This document shows positions 1 to 6,353 of a stretch of 6,483 bases of DNA, piece by piece. The translations under genes and the position numbers were made by a program. Every line of letters starts with the position of its first letter. Position 1 is the stretch's first letter. The stretch spans positions 1 to 6,483 of the forward strand of contig CAJPLH010000110.1 of NCBI GenBank assembly GCA_905371275.1, given 5' to 3'. A model generated the notes under the pieces. That model had not been told where the DNA came from. It worked only from the letters and a program-made list of their open reading frames with translations, and did not search any database. This stretch comes from Prevotellaceae bacterium. Its GTDB lineage: Bacteria > Bacteroidota > Bacteroidia > Bacteroidales > Bacteroidaceae.

Positions 1-1175
1 TGCGCATACTGACGGTTCATAACTCCAAAGGACTTGATTTCCACAGCGTGTTTATTCCTTATTGCAATTGGGTATTGGTCAGTGCCGACAACTTGCAACC
101 AGTGGTTTGGATAGAACCGAAAGGAGCACCTTACGATGCAGTTCCTGTGTTGCCCGTGAAAATGAATAAACTGGCAGCGAATAGCATTTATAAGGAAGAA
201 TATGAGCTCGAAAGACGCGACCAACACATTGAAAATCTCAATTTGCTGTATGTTGCTTTCACTCGAGCACGTCAGAATTTGGTAATTTGTGTGCCAAAGG
301 GGAATGCAAACAGCATTGTACCTGCTTTGGAAACAACGATAAAAGAACTGTTTCTGAATAAATCTGTAGATAATGTGAGGTTTGAAGAAGATGATACAAT
401 GATGCTTCTTGAAATCTCTCAACCTTCCAGCGCAGAGTGCGTCGCACCATCGCAAGCTGCGGAAAAAGATGATGCAAATGAGGGAGACTGCGTATCGACA
501 GAGCAGGGTAGTGCAGCGGAGGAAAAGGTGAAGAATCCGTTCAAAATCAATGCAGTTACAGAGAAAATAGAATTGACGCTTTGTCAAAATGAGATAAAAT
601 TCCGTCAGTCGCAAAATGCGCGTTTGTTTATTGCAGCTTTGAACGAGGAAGTTAGTGCAAAAGAAAGCGATGGTGCATCTCAATCGGTGAATCCCATAGT
701 GCAACAAGATGCCGACTTCTTCGCAAAACGCGCTGCTGCACAACGTCGAGGAACATTGCTCCACCGTTTGATGGAAGACATTGAAAGCGAGAAGGACGTG
801 GAACGCGTGTTGCAAACAGCCGTTAGTGAAGGAAAAATAGCCCCTCTCGAAGAGATTGGAGAATTGAAGAAAATGTTGCGCAAAGCTATGGAACACGAAG
901 TGGCAAAAGCGTGGTTTGACGGCACTTGGCAACTCTATCGCGAATGTAGCATTCTCACCCGCGATGCGCAAGGAGCAGTAGTCACTCAACGTCCCGACCG
1001 TGTGATGATGCGTGGTGATGAAGCTATTGTGGTGGATTACAAATTTGGTGCGCAACAACAAAGTTACCATGACCAGGTGAAGCGTTATTGTCAACTCATT
1101 CAGCAAATGGGAAAACAGCACGTGAAAGGCTATCTTTGGTATGTTGATAAGGATTTCATTGAAGAAGTCATATAA
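1..1175 (+). CDS. UvrD/AddA-like helicase-nuclease, C-terminal part (5' end outside window)
   Basis: This is the 3' part of a superfamily 1 DNA helicase fused to a RecB-type nuclease, as in AddA/RecB enzymes that process double-strand breaks for recombination. The frame is open from base 3, so the GTG at 48 is an internal valine, not a start. Visible in order: the late helicase motif TVHNSKGLDF (12-41); motif VI, NLLYVAFTRAR (240-272), with its ATP-contacting arginines; an acidic Ala/Glu-rich linker (about 438-543); and a PD-(D/E)XK nuclease. The nuclease has the RGTLLH histidine (762-764), the aspartate of RPDRV (996-998), DYK (1035-1043) and a following YHDQVKRY helix. All expected catalytic residues are present, so the domain looks active. 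The Walker A and other early motifs must lie upstream. Family knowledge predicts a partner AddB-like protein, probably encoded nearby. The stop codon lies inside a short tandem duplication. The general family is secure; assignment to AddA rather than another UvrD-nuclease fusion is likely but unproven. Confidence 0.9.
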   Translation, partial: RILTVHNSKGLDFHSVFIPYCNWVLVSADNLQPVVWIEPKGAPYDAVPVLPVKMNKLAANSIYKEEYELERRDQHIENLNLLYVAFTRARQNLVICVPKGNANSIVPALETTIKELFLNKSVDNVRFEEDDTMMLLEISQPSSAECVAPSQAAEKDDANEGDCVSTEQGSAAEEKVKNPFKINAVTEKIELTLCQNEIKFRQSQNARLFIAALNEEVSAKESDGASQSVNPIVQQDADFFAKRAAAQRRGTLLHRLMEDIESEKDVERVLQTAVSEGKIAPLEEIGELKKMLRKAMEHEVAKAWFDGTWQLYRECSILTRDAQGAVVTQRPDRVMMRGDEAIVVDYKFGAQQQSYHDQVKRYCQLIQQMGKQHVKGYLWYVDKDFIEEVI

Positions 1176-1222
1176 TCTCCATCAAGAATCGCGATGAAGT
1201 CATATAATCTCCATCAAGAATC
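1164..1222. repeat. Tandem direct repeat, two 27-bp identical copies at a 32-bp period
   Basis: The 27 bases at 1164-1190 recur exactly at 1196-1222, and the match continues past a single mismatch for a few more bases. The first copy contains the last codons and TAA stop of the helicase-nuclease gene; the second lies in the non-coding region. The period is not a multiple of three, and the first stop is intact, so the protein is unaffected. It looks like a simple local duplication by replication slippage. Confidence 0.93.
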
Positions 1223-1273
1223 CCGAAGATTATCATCGATTTCTCAGAGAAAAGAAAAAATATCTAGAGAAAT

Positions 1274-1308
1274 AGGCAAAGCTACCAAAGTTTTTCGTAA
1301 ATTTGCCT
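1274..1308. repeat. Spaced inverted repeat AGGCAAA / TTTGCCT upstream of pgk
   Basis: AGGCAAA at 1274-1280 is the perfect reverse complement of TTTGCCT at 1302-1308, with 21 bases between. The right arm overlaps the candidate -7 promoter box and the left arm falls about where the -33 box should be. That placement would suit an operator for a dimeric regulator, but the arms are short. A weak RNA hairpin or chance are alternatives. No T-run follows, so it is not a terminator. Confidence 0.35.
1298..1305 (+). promoter_or_regulatory. Candidate -7 box TAAATTTG of the pgk promoter
   Basis: TAAATTTG matches the Bacteroides primary sigma factor -7 consensus TAnnTTTG at every fixed position. No clear TTTG -33 box is found 19-21 bases upstream, so the promoter is only half supported. 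If used, transcription would begin near 1310 and give pgk an A-rich leader of about 140 nt. Confidence 0.35.
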
Positions 1309-1453
1309 TGTCAATCTATGTTGCTTCTTGACCAAACGTATAATCAAGTTGAAGAGGAAAAGAAAAGCCTCATTGCAACTAAATATATAGTGAGCAGAAA
1401 CAGCAGGAGAAACACCCCAAACAACAAATATCTATCCCTATATTCATATCATT

Positions 1454-2701
1454 ATGACTATCGATTCTTGTAACTTTGCCGGAAAGAAGGCTATCGTTCG
1501 TGTAGACTTCAACGTGCCTCTCAATGAAAATGGACAAATCACCGACGACACTCGCATCCGCGGTGCGTTGCCCACCCTCAAGAAGGTGCTTGCCGATGGT
1601 GGCGCACTCATCATTATGAGCCATATGGGTAAGCCCAAAGGCAAAGTGAATGCTAAATTCTCTTTGGGACAAATCAAGGACGCTGTTGCAGCTGCCCTCG
1701 ACGCCCCTGTTTCTTTCGCTCCCGACTGCGCAAAGGCACAAGAAGCTGCTGCTGCTCTCAAAGCAGGTGAAGTGCTTCTCCTAGAAAACCTCCGTTTCTA
1801 TCCTGAAGAAGAAGGTAAACCCGCTGGTATCGACAAGGAAGACCCTGCTTACGAAGCTGCAAAGAAGGCAGTAAAGGAAAGCCAAAAGGAATTTGCTAAG
1901 ACGCTTGCAAGCTATGCTGACTACTACATCATGGACGCATTCGGTACCGCTCACCGCAAGCACGCTTCTACTGCTGTCATCGCTGACTATTTCGATGCAG
2001 ACCACAAGATGCTTGGCTATCTCATGGAAAAAGAAGTGACTGCTGTTGACAACGTGCTCAACAACATCAAGCATCCTTTCACCGCTATCATGGGTGGTTC
2101 TAAGGTGTCTACCAAAATCGGCATCATCGAAAACCTCATGGACAAGGTGGATAACCTCATCCTCTGCGGTGGTATGACCTACACCTTTGCACGCGCACTC
2201 GGCGGCAAGATTGGTATTTCTCTCTGCGAAGAAGACAAGCTCGACCTCGCTCTTTCTATCATCGAAAAAGCAAAAGCTAAGGGTGTAAATCTCGTACTCG
2301 GCACTGACTGCGTAGCTGGTGACGACTTCAAGAACGATTGCAACACACAAGTTGTTCCCGTGGGCGACATCCCCGAAGGTTGGGAAGGTCTTGATGCAGG
2401 TCCCGAAAGTCGCAAAGCATTTGCTGCTGCCATCGAACCTGCGAAGACTATCCTTTGGAACGGCCCTGCTGGTGTGTTTGAATTCGATAACTTCACCGGT
2501 GGTTCTCGTGCCATTGCTGAAGCTATCGCTGTGGCTACCAAGAACGGTGCATTCTCTCTCATCGGTGGTGGTGACTCTGTAGCTTGCATCAACAAGTTCG
2601 GTATGGCAGATCAAGTTTCTTACATCTCAACTGGTGGTGGTGCTTTGCTCGAAGCCATCGAAGGTAAGGAACTCCCCGGTGTAGCAGCTATCAAAGGCTA
2701 A
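1454..2701 (+). CDS. pgk: Phosphoglycerate kinase
   Basis: This cytoplasmic glycolytic enzyme transfers the acyl phosphate of 1,3-bisphosphoglycerate to ADP, giving ATP and 3-phosphoglycerate. At 415 residues it is full length for the family. The N-domain substrate site is complete: RVDFNVPLN (16-24), R34, H57 in SHMGKPKG, R114 in ENLRFYP, and R168 in DAFGTAHRKH (161-170). The C-domain nucleotide site shows GGSKVSTK (214-221, with K217 and K221), NGPAGVFE (336-343), GGGDS (371-375) and the STGGGA loop near the end. One basic-patch position, Arg in SHLGRP of many homologues, is Lys60 here, a conservative change. The ATG at 1454 places the VDFN motif at the usual distance from the N-terminus. 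Codons are strongly biased (Lys AAG, C-ending Ile, Phe and Asp), as in highly expressed genes and unlike the neighbours. It stands alone between a candidate promoter and a strong terminator, so it is probably monocistronic. The identification is essentially certain. Confidence 0.99.
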   Translation: MTIDSCNFAGKKAIVRVDFNVPLNENGQITDDTRIRGALPTLKKVLADGGALIIMSHMGKPKGKVNAKFSLGQIKDAVAAALDAPVSFAPDCAKAQEAAAALKAGEVLLLENLRFYPEEEGKPAGIDKEDPAYEAAKKAVKESQKEFAKTLASYADYYIMDAFGTAHRKHASTAVIADYFDADHKMLGYLMEKEVTAVDNVLNNIKHPFTAIMGGSKVSTKIGIIENLMDKVDNLILCGGMTYTFARALGGKIGISLCEEDKLDLALSIIEKAKAKGVNLVLGTDCVAGDDFKNDCNTQVVPVGDIPEGWEGLDAGPESRKAFAAAIEPAKTILWNGPAGVFEFDNFTGGSRAIAEAIAVATKNGAFSLIGGGDSVACINKFGMADQVSYISTGGGALLEAIEGKELPGVAAIKG

Positions 2702-2732
2702 TCTAACGCCAAATCCTAATCGATAAAACTAT

Positions 2733-2782
2733 AAAGTTATAGGGACAGCGGTGCACCATCACCGTTGCTCTATAACTTTTTT
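2733..2782 (+). terminator. Intrinsic terminator of pgk
   Basis: A long stem starts 31 nt after the pgk stop. AAAGTTATAG (2733-2742) pairs perfectly with CTATAACTTT (2770-2779), and the inner CGGTG (2749-2753) pairs with CACCG (2760-2764) around a CACCAT loop. A small internal bulge separates the two helices. The right arm runs into six T residues (2777-2782). This is a textbook Rho-independent structure. It ends 4 nt before the next gene's ATG, so it also occupies that gene's 5' region. Confidence 0.92.
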
Positions 2783-2786
2783 GCTT

Positions 2787-3680
2787 ATGAATAGCCGAAA
2801 ACTCCCCCTCCTTATCCTCCTCGCAGTCTTTTCTCTAAGTCTTTTGTTCACCAATTGCGGTGCAAAGCCTGAAAAAGCCAGATCCTCTGCTGCGCAAACC
2901 ACAGCACAAACTCCCGACAGTTTGTCGTTCATCATAGCGTGTCTCCCCACCTTTGAAAGTTTACCCTTCTATTATGCCAAGGAAGCCGGGATAGCCGACT
3001 CCTTGTCACTCCCTTTGCGCATAAAAACCTATCAATCACAGTTTGATGCCGATACAGCCCTCTTAGGCACAACCGTTGATGCCGGAGTCACCGACCTCGT
3101 GCGTCAAAAACACTATACTGCTGAAGGAAAGATGCGCGGTCAAATCGTTTGGATACCCCTACAAGGCGAATGGCAACTGCTGGTAAATGCCCGTTTGCGT
3201 CTTTCAGAATTGAAGCAACTCAAGCAACGCACCATTGCCATTGCACGTTATAGTAGCTCTGATCAATACACCGCCCATTTGCGCGACAGTCTTCGTTGGA
3301 AATTCGATGATATGCTCCGTCCCCAAATCAACGACTATCGCGTGCGCCAACAAATGTTAGACAACGAGCAAATCGATGCAGCCGTGTTGCCCCAACCCTT
3401 TGCTTTCAAATCCCAAAGCAACGGTCAGCGCGTTCTTGCCACACTCCCTTCTGCCTATCATCAACATTCGTTGTATCTCAGTGCAAATGCACAACAAAAT
3501 GCTCAGAAATCGAAGCAAGCTGCTTTGTTGCAACAAGTGTATAATCTAGCCGTTGAGCAACTCAACCACCATCCAGGAGCAGTCTTAGACAGTGTGCTCA
3601 TTCGCACTTACCAACTCAGTCCCGAGCAAATCAAACACCTGCGTCTCCCACGCTATCAAACTGTGAAACTAGCCAAATAG
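2787..3680 (+). CDS. Periplasmic-binding-protein-like lipoprotein (ABC solute receptor, NMT1/SsuA-type fold)
   Basis: This is a 297-residue exported lipoprotein. The N-terminus MNSRK is followed by a Leu-rich hydrophobic segment (about 6-22) ending FTNC, with Cys24 the likely lipidated residue; Asn at -1 is a less common lipobox. A Ser/Ala/Gln-rich tether (about 25-45) leads to a type 2 periplasmic-binding fold. A first strand reads FIIACLP (48-54), then SLPFYYAKEAGI (58-69), as in nitrate, sulfonate and thiamine-precursor receptors. DAGVTDL (98-104) and DAAVLPQPFA (197-206) match the family's typical ligand-contact positions. Family knowledge suggests capture of a small solute for an ABC importer, but no permease or ATPase gene is adjacent and the ligand cannot be read from the sequence. 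The frame stays open back to a GTG at 2751, but that lies in the pgk terminator loop and would put a His-rich extension before the signal peptide. ATG 2787 gives a normal signal peptide and is preferred. No Shine-Dalgarno sequence is present. Confidence 0.85.
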   Translation: MNSRKLPLLILLAVFSLSLLFTNCGAKPEKARSSAAQTTAQTPDSLSFIIACLPTFESLPFYYAKEAGIADSLSLPLRIKTYQSQFDADTALLGTTVDAGVTDLVRQKHYTAEGKMRGQIVWIPLQGEWQLLVNARLRLSELKQLKQRTIAIARYSSSDQYTAHLRDSLRWKFDDMLRPQINDYRVRQQMLDNEQIDAAVLPQPFAFKSQSNGQRVLATLPSAYHQHSLYLSANAQQNAQKSKQAALLQQVYNLAVEQLNHHPGAVLDSVLIRTYQLSPEQIKHLRLPRYQTVKLAK

Positions 3681-3792
3681 TTGAAGCCTAATCGGTCATT
3701 ATACCGTAAAAGTGCGGTTGGTAATGGAAAAGATAACCTCCCTCTCTTCCGCTTCTTTCATCTTTCCCTTCTTTTCATAGATTTCCCCCCGT
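3681..3792 (+). promoter_or_regulatory. Intergenic leader with polypyrimidine tract before the TPR gene
   Basis: Bases 3737-3776 are pyrimidines at 38 of 40 positions, and after a short ATAGA break the sequence continues TTTCCCCCC to the start codon. No purine-rich ribosome-binding site exists. In the first half, ACCG (3703-3706) can pair either with CGGT at 3693-3696 or with CGGT at 3715-3718. These are four-base stems only, so any structural role is weakly supported. No TTTG/TAnnTTTG promoter pair is seen. No terminator for the lipoprotein gene is evident. Confidence 0.4.
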
Positions 3793-5952
3793 ATGGATAC
3801 GTCCACCTATCTCACCCTTCGTGCAGATTTCGAGAAATGCATCAACAAACACAGCCTGTTTGATGCACTCAATATGCTCAAATTTCTCGTACCCATTGTC
3901 ACCAGCTGCAACAAGCATAAAGAATGTGAGAAAATCTCTTCCGACTACCAGCAACTGTTGCACGCTTTCCGCCAAGGTGCCATCGATGCAAACTATCAGG
4001 AGCAAACAGAAGCTATCTTTTTGCGTATCTATCAACTGGGACAAACGTTTCATCATAAGTTCACGACACAGAAGACCCAACAACACCGCGCCAAGTTGTG
4101 GAAGAAATACGCAGACGATGCACCTCTAGAGGAGGCACTTCTCACAGCAAAAGACGATAAAGTCGTCTTTGAGCGGTTGTATTGTGCAGCACAATGGACA
4201 AAAGAAACGGAGAAAGTTGTAGAAGCATCAATGTCCGAAGGTGACGCCGCTGATGCGTGTGCACGCATAGCCACCATCTATTCAGCCGTGACCCTCAATT
4301 TGTTGTCAAGTTTCGACCCAGTGCAATGCGCTTGGTTCTTGCGTCAAACGAAAAAGGCGTTGTCGCCCTTGTTGCGCGTCCGCCTTTGTGTGGGATTGGT
4401 GTATGTGGGAGTGCACCACACCGCACAGATAGCCTTGTTTCCCCATTTAGTGCACCAGTGGAAAGAGTGGGTGACAAGTGCAGCGTGGAAAATGGATTTA
4501 TGTGTTGTGCAATCCATCTTGTTGGCAACTGCGAAGTCGGCCAAAAGTATGGCATTATCGATGAAAGAATTGTTTTCGTCTGACGCCAATATGTCCACCG
4601 CACAAATGATCAATGATTTGAAGCAGAAAGTCTCGTCAGCTTTCTCCGAGCGTTTATTGGGAGGATTGGCTGGAGTAGACATCGGTTTCGAAGATTTCAA
4701 AAGACTATATCGCAGAACTGACCAGTTCAACGAAGCCTTCCGTTGGTTCATCCCCATCCTGATAGACACACAGTCCGATACCCCTTCTGAGGAAGCTCGC
4801 AACCCATTCTTCGGATTTGGAAAGCACAGTTTAGGAATCACCGACCTCTATTTGCAAAAAGAAGCTGAGGCAGCTCGCAAACAGTTGTTGGAAAATATGA
4901 GAGATGATTTAGATCAAATCATCGGAGACAAAGAAGGAGCAATGCCCAATGAAGTGTCTATGCCAGAAGGGGAATCCACCGTGCTTTCCCTTGAGATTCC
5001 CAAAGAAATCCTCTGGGTGTTTCAGCAAATGGAACAACAACCTGTTGACGGCACGAACCCAATTTTGCCTGAATCCTTAAATTTGGAAGCCCGTGCCCTC
5101 AGAGCACGCTACATCGCCTACATTCACGACACTTATCGTTTCTTCCACTTGTTTGTGGAGCGCAGCGAAGGAGAAAATCCCTATCGCGACAATCTGATGT
5201 TGCTCGACAATGAACTGTTTCGTGGTGCATTTCAAGAAGAGAAAATCCTCGTTTTATTGGCGCAGTTTACTTTCGCCATCAAAGACTATGCTCACGCATT
5301 AGACTTTTTCCAACAGCTTCCACAAGAGCATCGTGATGTGCGCCTGCGTTTGGGACAATGCCATCACGCCACGCAGCAATTCAGCGAAGCCGTCAAGTAT
5401 TTAGAACCCATAGTTGCTGAAGAAGAGGACGAAGCACTATTGCGTTTGCTTGCCAATTGCTATGATGCCTTGCAACGACCAGAAGACGCCCTTGTTTTGT
5501 GGATTCGTTTGGAGCAAATGTTGCCCAATGATTTAGAACTCGCTGAAAACTTAGCGAAGCGTTTCCTGGATCTCCAACTCTATAGCGATGCCCTCGACCA
5601 ATTGCACAAAATCCTCTATCACGAACCCGAGCATTTTGCAGCCCTTCAGTTGAAAGCCCAATGCTATTTGATGATGGCGCGTTTGGAAGAAGCCCAAAAA
5701 ATATATGCTTCGTTGTTGGAAAAACATCCAGAATCGTCAGACATTCTGTTCTTCTCCGCACATTGTGCCCTGTTGTTGGGCGACCATTCAATGGCCACTC
5801 GACTGTATATGGCTTGTTTCGAACAAGAACACGTTGGTTCTGTCCCAGAAAATTTGTTTGATGATGCCATTCGAGAACTCCACCACGTTGGTTTCACCCC
5901 GCTTCTCGCTCGTTTGATGCGCGACCTCCTCATCAGCGAATTGCAACTTTAG
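3793..5952 (+). CDS. Large cytoplasmic TPR-repeat protein, function unknown
   Basis: This 719-residue protein has no signal peptide or membrane segment, so it is probably cytoplasmic. The C-terminal part (about 487-676) contains roughly five consecutive tetratricopeptide-like repeats, visible as recurring patterns such as KDYAHALDFFQQL, QQFSEAVKYLEPI, QRPEDALVLWIRL, QLYSDALDQLHKIL and ARLEEAQKIYASLL, each closed by a proline or acidic turn. TPR arrays bind peptides or partner proteins, so a scaffold or adaptor role is an inference. The N-terminal 360 residues look all-helical, with several Cys, and match no domain I recognise. An acidic, probably flexible linker lies near 367-402. The start is fixed by an in-frame TAG at 3778-3780, making ATG 3793 the first available start. 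It is preceded by a pyrimidine tract, not a ribosome-binding site. Arginine is mostly CGN, like the rest of the window. It lies 112 nt after the lipoprotein gene; co-transcription is possible. Confidence 0.88.
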   Translation: MDTSTYLTLRADFEKCINKHSLFDALNMLKFLVPIVTSCNKHKECEKISSDYQQLLHAFRQGAIDANYQEQTEAIFLRIYQLGQTFHHKFTTQKTQQHRAKLWKKYADDAPLEEALLTAKDDKVVFERLYCAAQWTKETEKVVEASMSEGDAADACARIATIYSAVTLNLLSSFDPVQCAWFLRQTKKALSPLLRVRLCVGLVYVGVHHTAQIALFPHLVHQWKEWVTSAAWKMDLCVVQSILLATAKSAKSMALSMKELFSSDANMSTAQMINDLKQKVSSAFSERLLGGLAGVDIGFEDFKRLYRRTDQFNEAFRWFIPILIDTQSDTPSEEARNPFFGFGKHSLGITDLYLQKEAEAARKQLLENMRDDLDQIIGDKEGAMPNEVSMPEGESTVLSLEIPKEILWVFQQMEQQPVDGTNPILPESLNLEARALRARYIAYIHDTYRFFHLFVERSEGENPYRDNLMLLDNELFRGAFQEEKILVLLAQFTFAIKDYAHALDFFQQLPQEHRDVRLRLGQCHHATQQFSEAVKYLEPIVAEEEDEALLRLLANCYDALQRPEDALVLWIRLEQMLPNDLELAENLAKRFLDLQLYSDALDQLHKILYHEPEHFAALQLKAQCYLMMARLEEAQKIYASLLEKHPESSDILFFSAHCALLLGDHSMATRLYMACFEQEHVGSVPENLFDDAIRELHHVGFTPLLARLMRDLLISELQL

Positions 5953-5962
5953 GACATCGAAC

Positions 5963-5992
5963 CTTTTTGGAAAAAGATTGATTATTTTTCCA
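5963..5992. repeat. AT-rich overlapping inverted repeats downstream of the TPR gene
   Basis: TGGAAAAA (5968-5975) is the perfect reverse complement of TTTTTCCA (5985-5992) around a 9-nt loop. The same A-tract also lies in the alternative palindrome CTTTTT-GG-AAAAAG (5963-5976). The hairpin sits 11-40 nt after the TPR stop and could be a weak terminator, but the stem is AT-rich and no T-run follows the right arm. The small downstream gene begins 25 nt later. Confidence 0.4.
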
Positions 5993-6017
5993 TCATAATA
6001 CATTCAACCACAATAAT

Positions 6018-6353
6018 ATGACTAGAGAAGATAGGCTCAAACAATGCAGATATTATAAGGGAGAAAAAGACTTCCCAGATGAACTAGGAAAGAAAAGGTT
6101 CGGCTTTGGCTTTTGGCTTGCAGAAAAATTATTTGTCAGAGGGGAATCCGACAGACTGCAAACAGCAAAGGAATGGGCACGCACGGCAGGTTTATATCAA
6201 TATAAAGCCAAATGGGAAGGTCTAGTTAGTGACGAGATGCTTTTGTACTTGTTTGATTACCTCCCTAAACTAAATGGTTATGCTCCAGATAGCGCACAAT
6301 GGTTTACTGAGCGCGTCTTACCTGTTTATATTGGTTCTACTTCTACCTCGTAG
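6018..6353 (+). CDS. Small orphan protein of 111 residues, function unknown
   Basis: I do not recognise a characterised family. The protein opens MTREDRLKQCRYYKGE (1-16), with a charged start, a single Cys10 and a Tyr-Tyr pair. A glycine/aromatic stretch FGFGFW (28-33) and further Trp residues (53, 66, 95) follow. It has no signal peptide or membrane helix, so it is probably cytoplasmic and globular. From memory, unnamed short Bacteroidales proteins start in a similar way, but I could not check this. Six of its eight arginines (3, 6, 11, 27, 41, 46) are AGA or AGG, while the TPR gene upstream mostly uses CGN; this hints at recent acquisition or low expression. The ATG follows an AT-rich leader without a Shine-Dalgarno sequence, 65 nt after the TPR stop. 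The coding call rests on an uninterrupted frame with plausible composition and aromatic conservation-like spacing, so it is likely but not certain. Confidence 0.7.
   Translation: MTREDRLKQCRYYKGEKDFPDELGKKRFGFGFWLAEKLFVRGESDRLQTAKEWARTAGLYQYKAKWEGLVSDEMLLYLFDYLPKLNGYAPDSAQWFTERVLPVYIGSTSTS

Larger units (their letters stand above)
1223..1453. other. Non-coding region between the helicase gene and pgk
   Basis: No credible gene is seen on either strand. The region holds the candidate pgk promoter and inverted repeat, a small odd palindrome TTTCTC-A-GAGAAA at 1240-1252, and an A-rich stretch (about 1340-1440) typical of Bacteroidota leaders. I see no clear intrinsic terminator for the upstream gene; the 1240-1252 palindrome is followed by A residues, not T, on the + strand. 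No Shine-Dalgarno sequence lies close to the pgk ATG. An AGGAG at 1405-1409 is about 45 nt away and therefore not functional for that start. Confidence 0.6.

Noticed and set aside
1781..2614. 277-codon open frame on the minus strand inside pgk
   Set aside because: It is antisense to a certain, codon-biased gene, where long antisense frames arise readily. Its product is Cys/His/Ser-rich and resembles no family.
2751..2786. GTG start giving a longer lipoprotein beginning MHHHRCS
   Set aside because: This start lies in the loop side of the pgk terminator and would place 12 odd residues before an otherwise normal signal peptide starting at ATG 2787.
3710..3718. AAGTGCGGT, identical to the Haemophilus DNA uptake core
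   Set aside because: There is a single copy with no inverted partner. The window is Bacteroidota, not Pasteurellaceae, and one 9-mer match in 6.5 kb on two strands is not surprising.
3778..3785. TAGATTTC as a -7 promoter box for the TPR gene
   Set aside because: The last base mismatches TAnnTTTG, no -33 box is present, and it lies only 8 nt before the ATG.
3681..3863. 60-codon frame starting TTG directly after the lipoprotein stop
   Set aside because: It spans the non-coding polypyrimidine leader and overlaps the TPR gene by 71 nt. Its composition follows the tract, and nothing suggests a real protein.
4344..4841. 165-codon minus-strand frame within the TPR gene
   Set aside because: It overlaps a long, compositionally sound + strand gene, has no recognisable domain, and similar shadow frames occur throughout the region.
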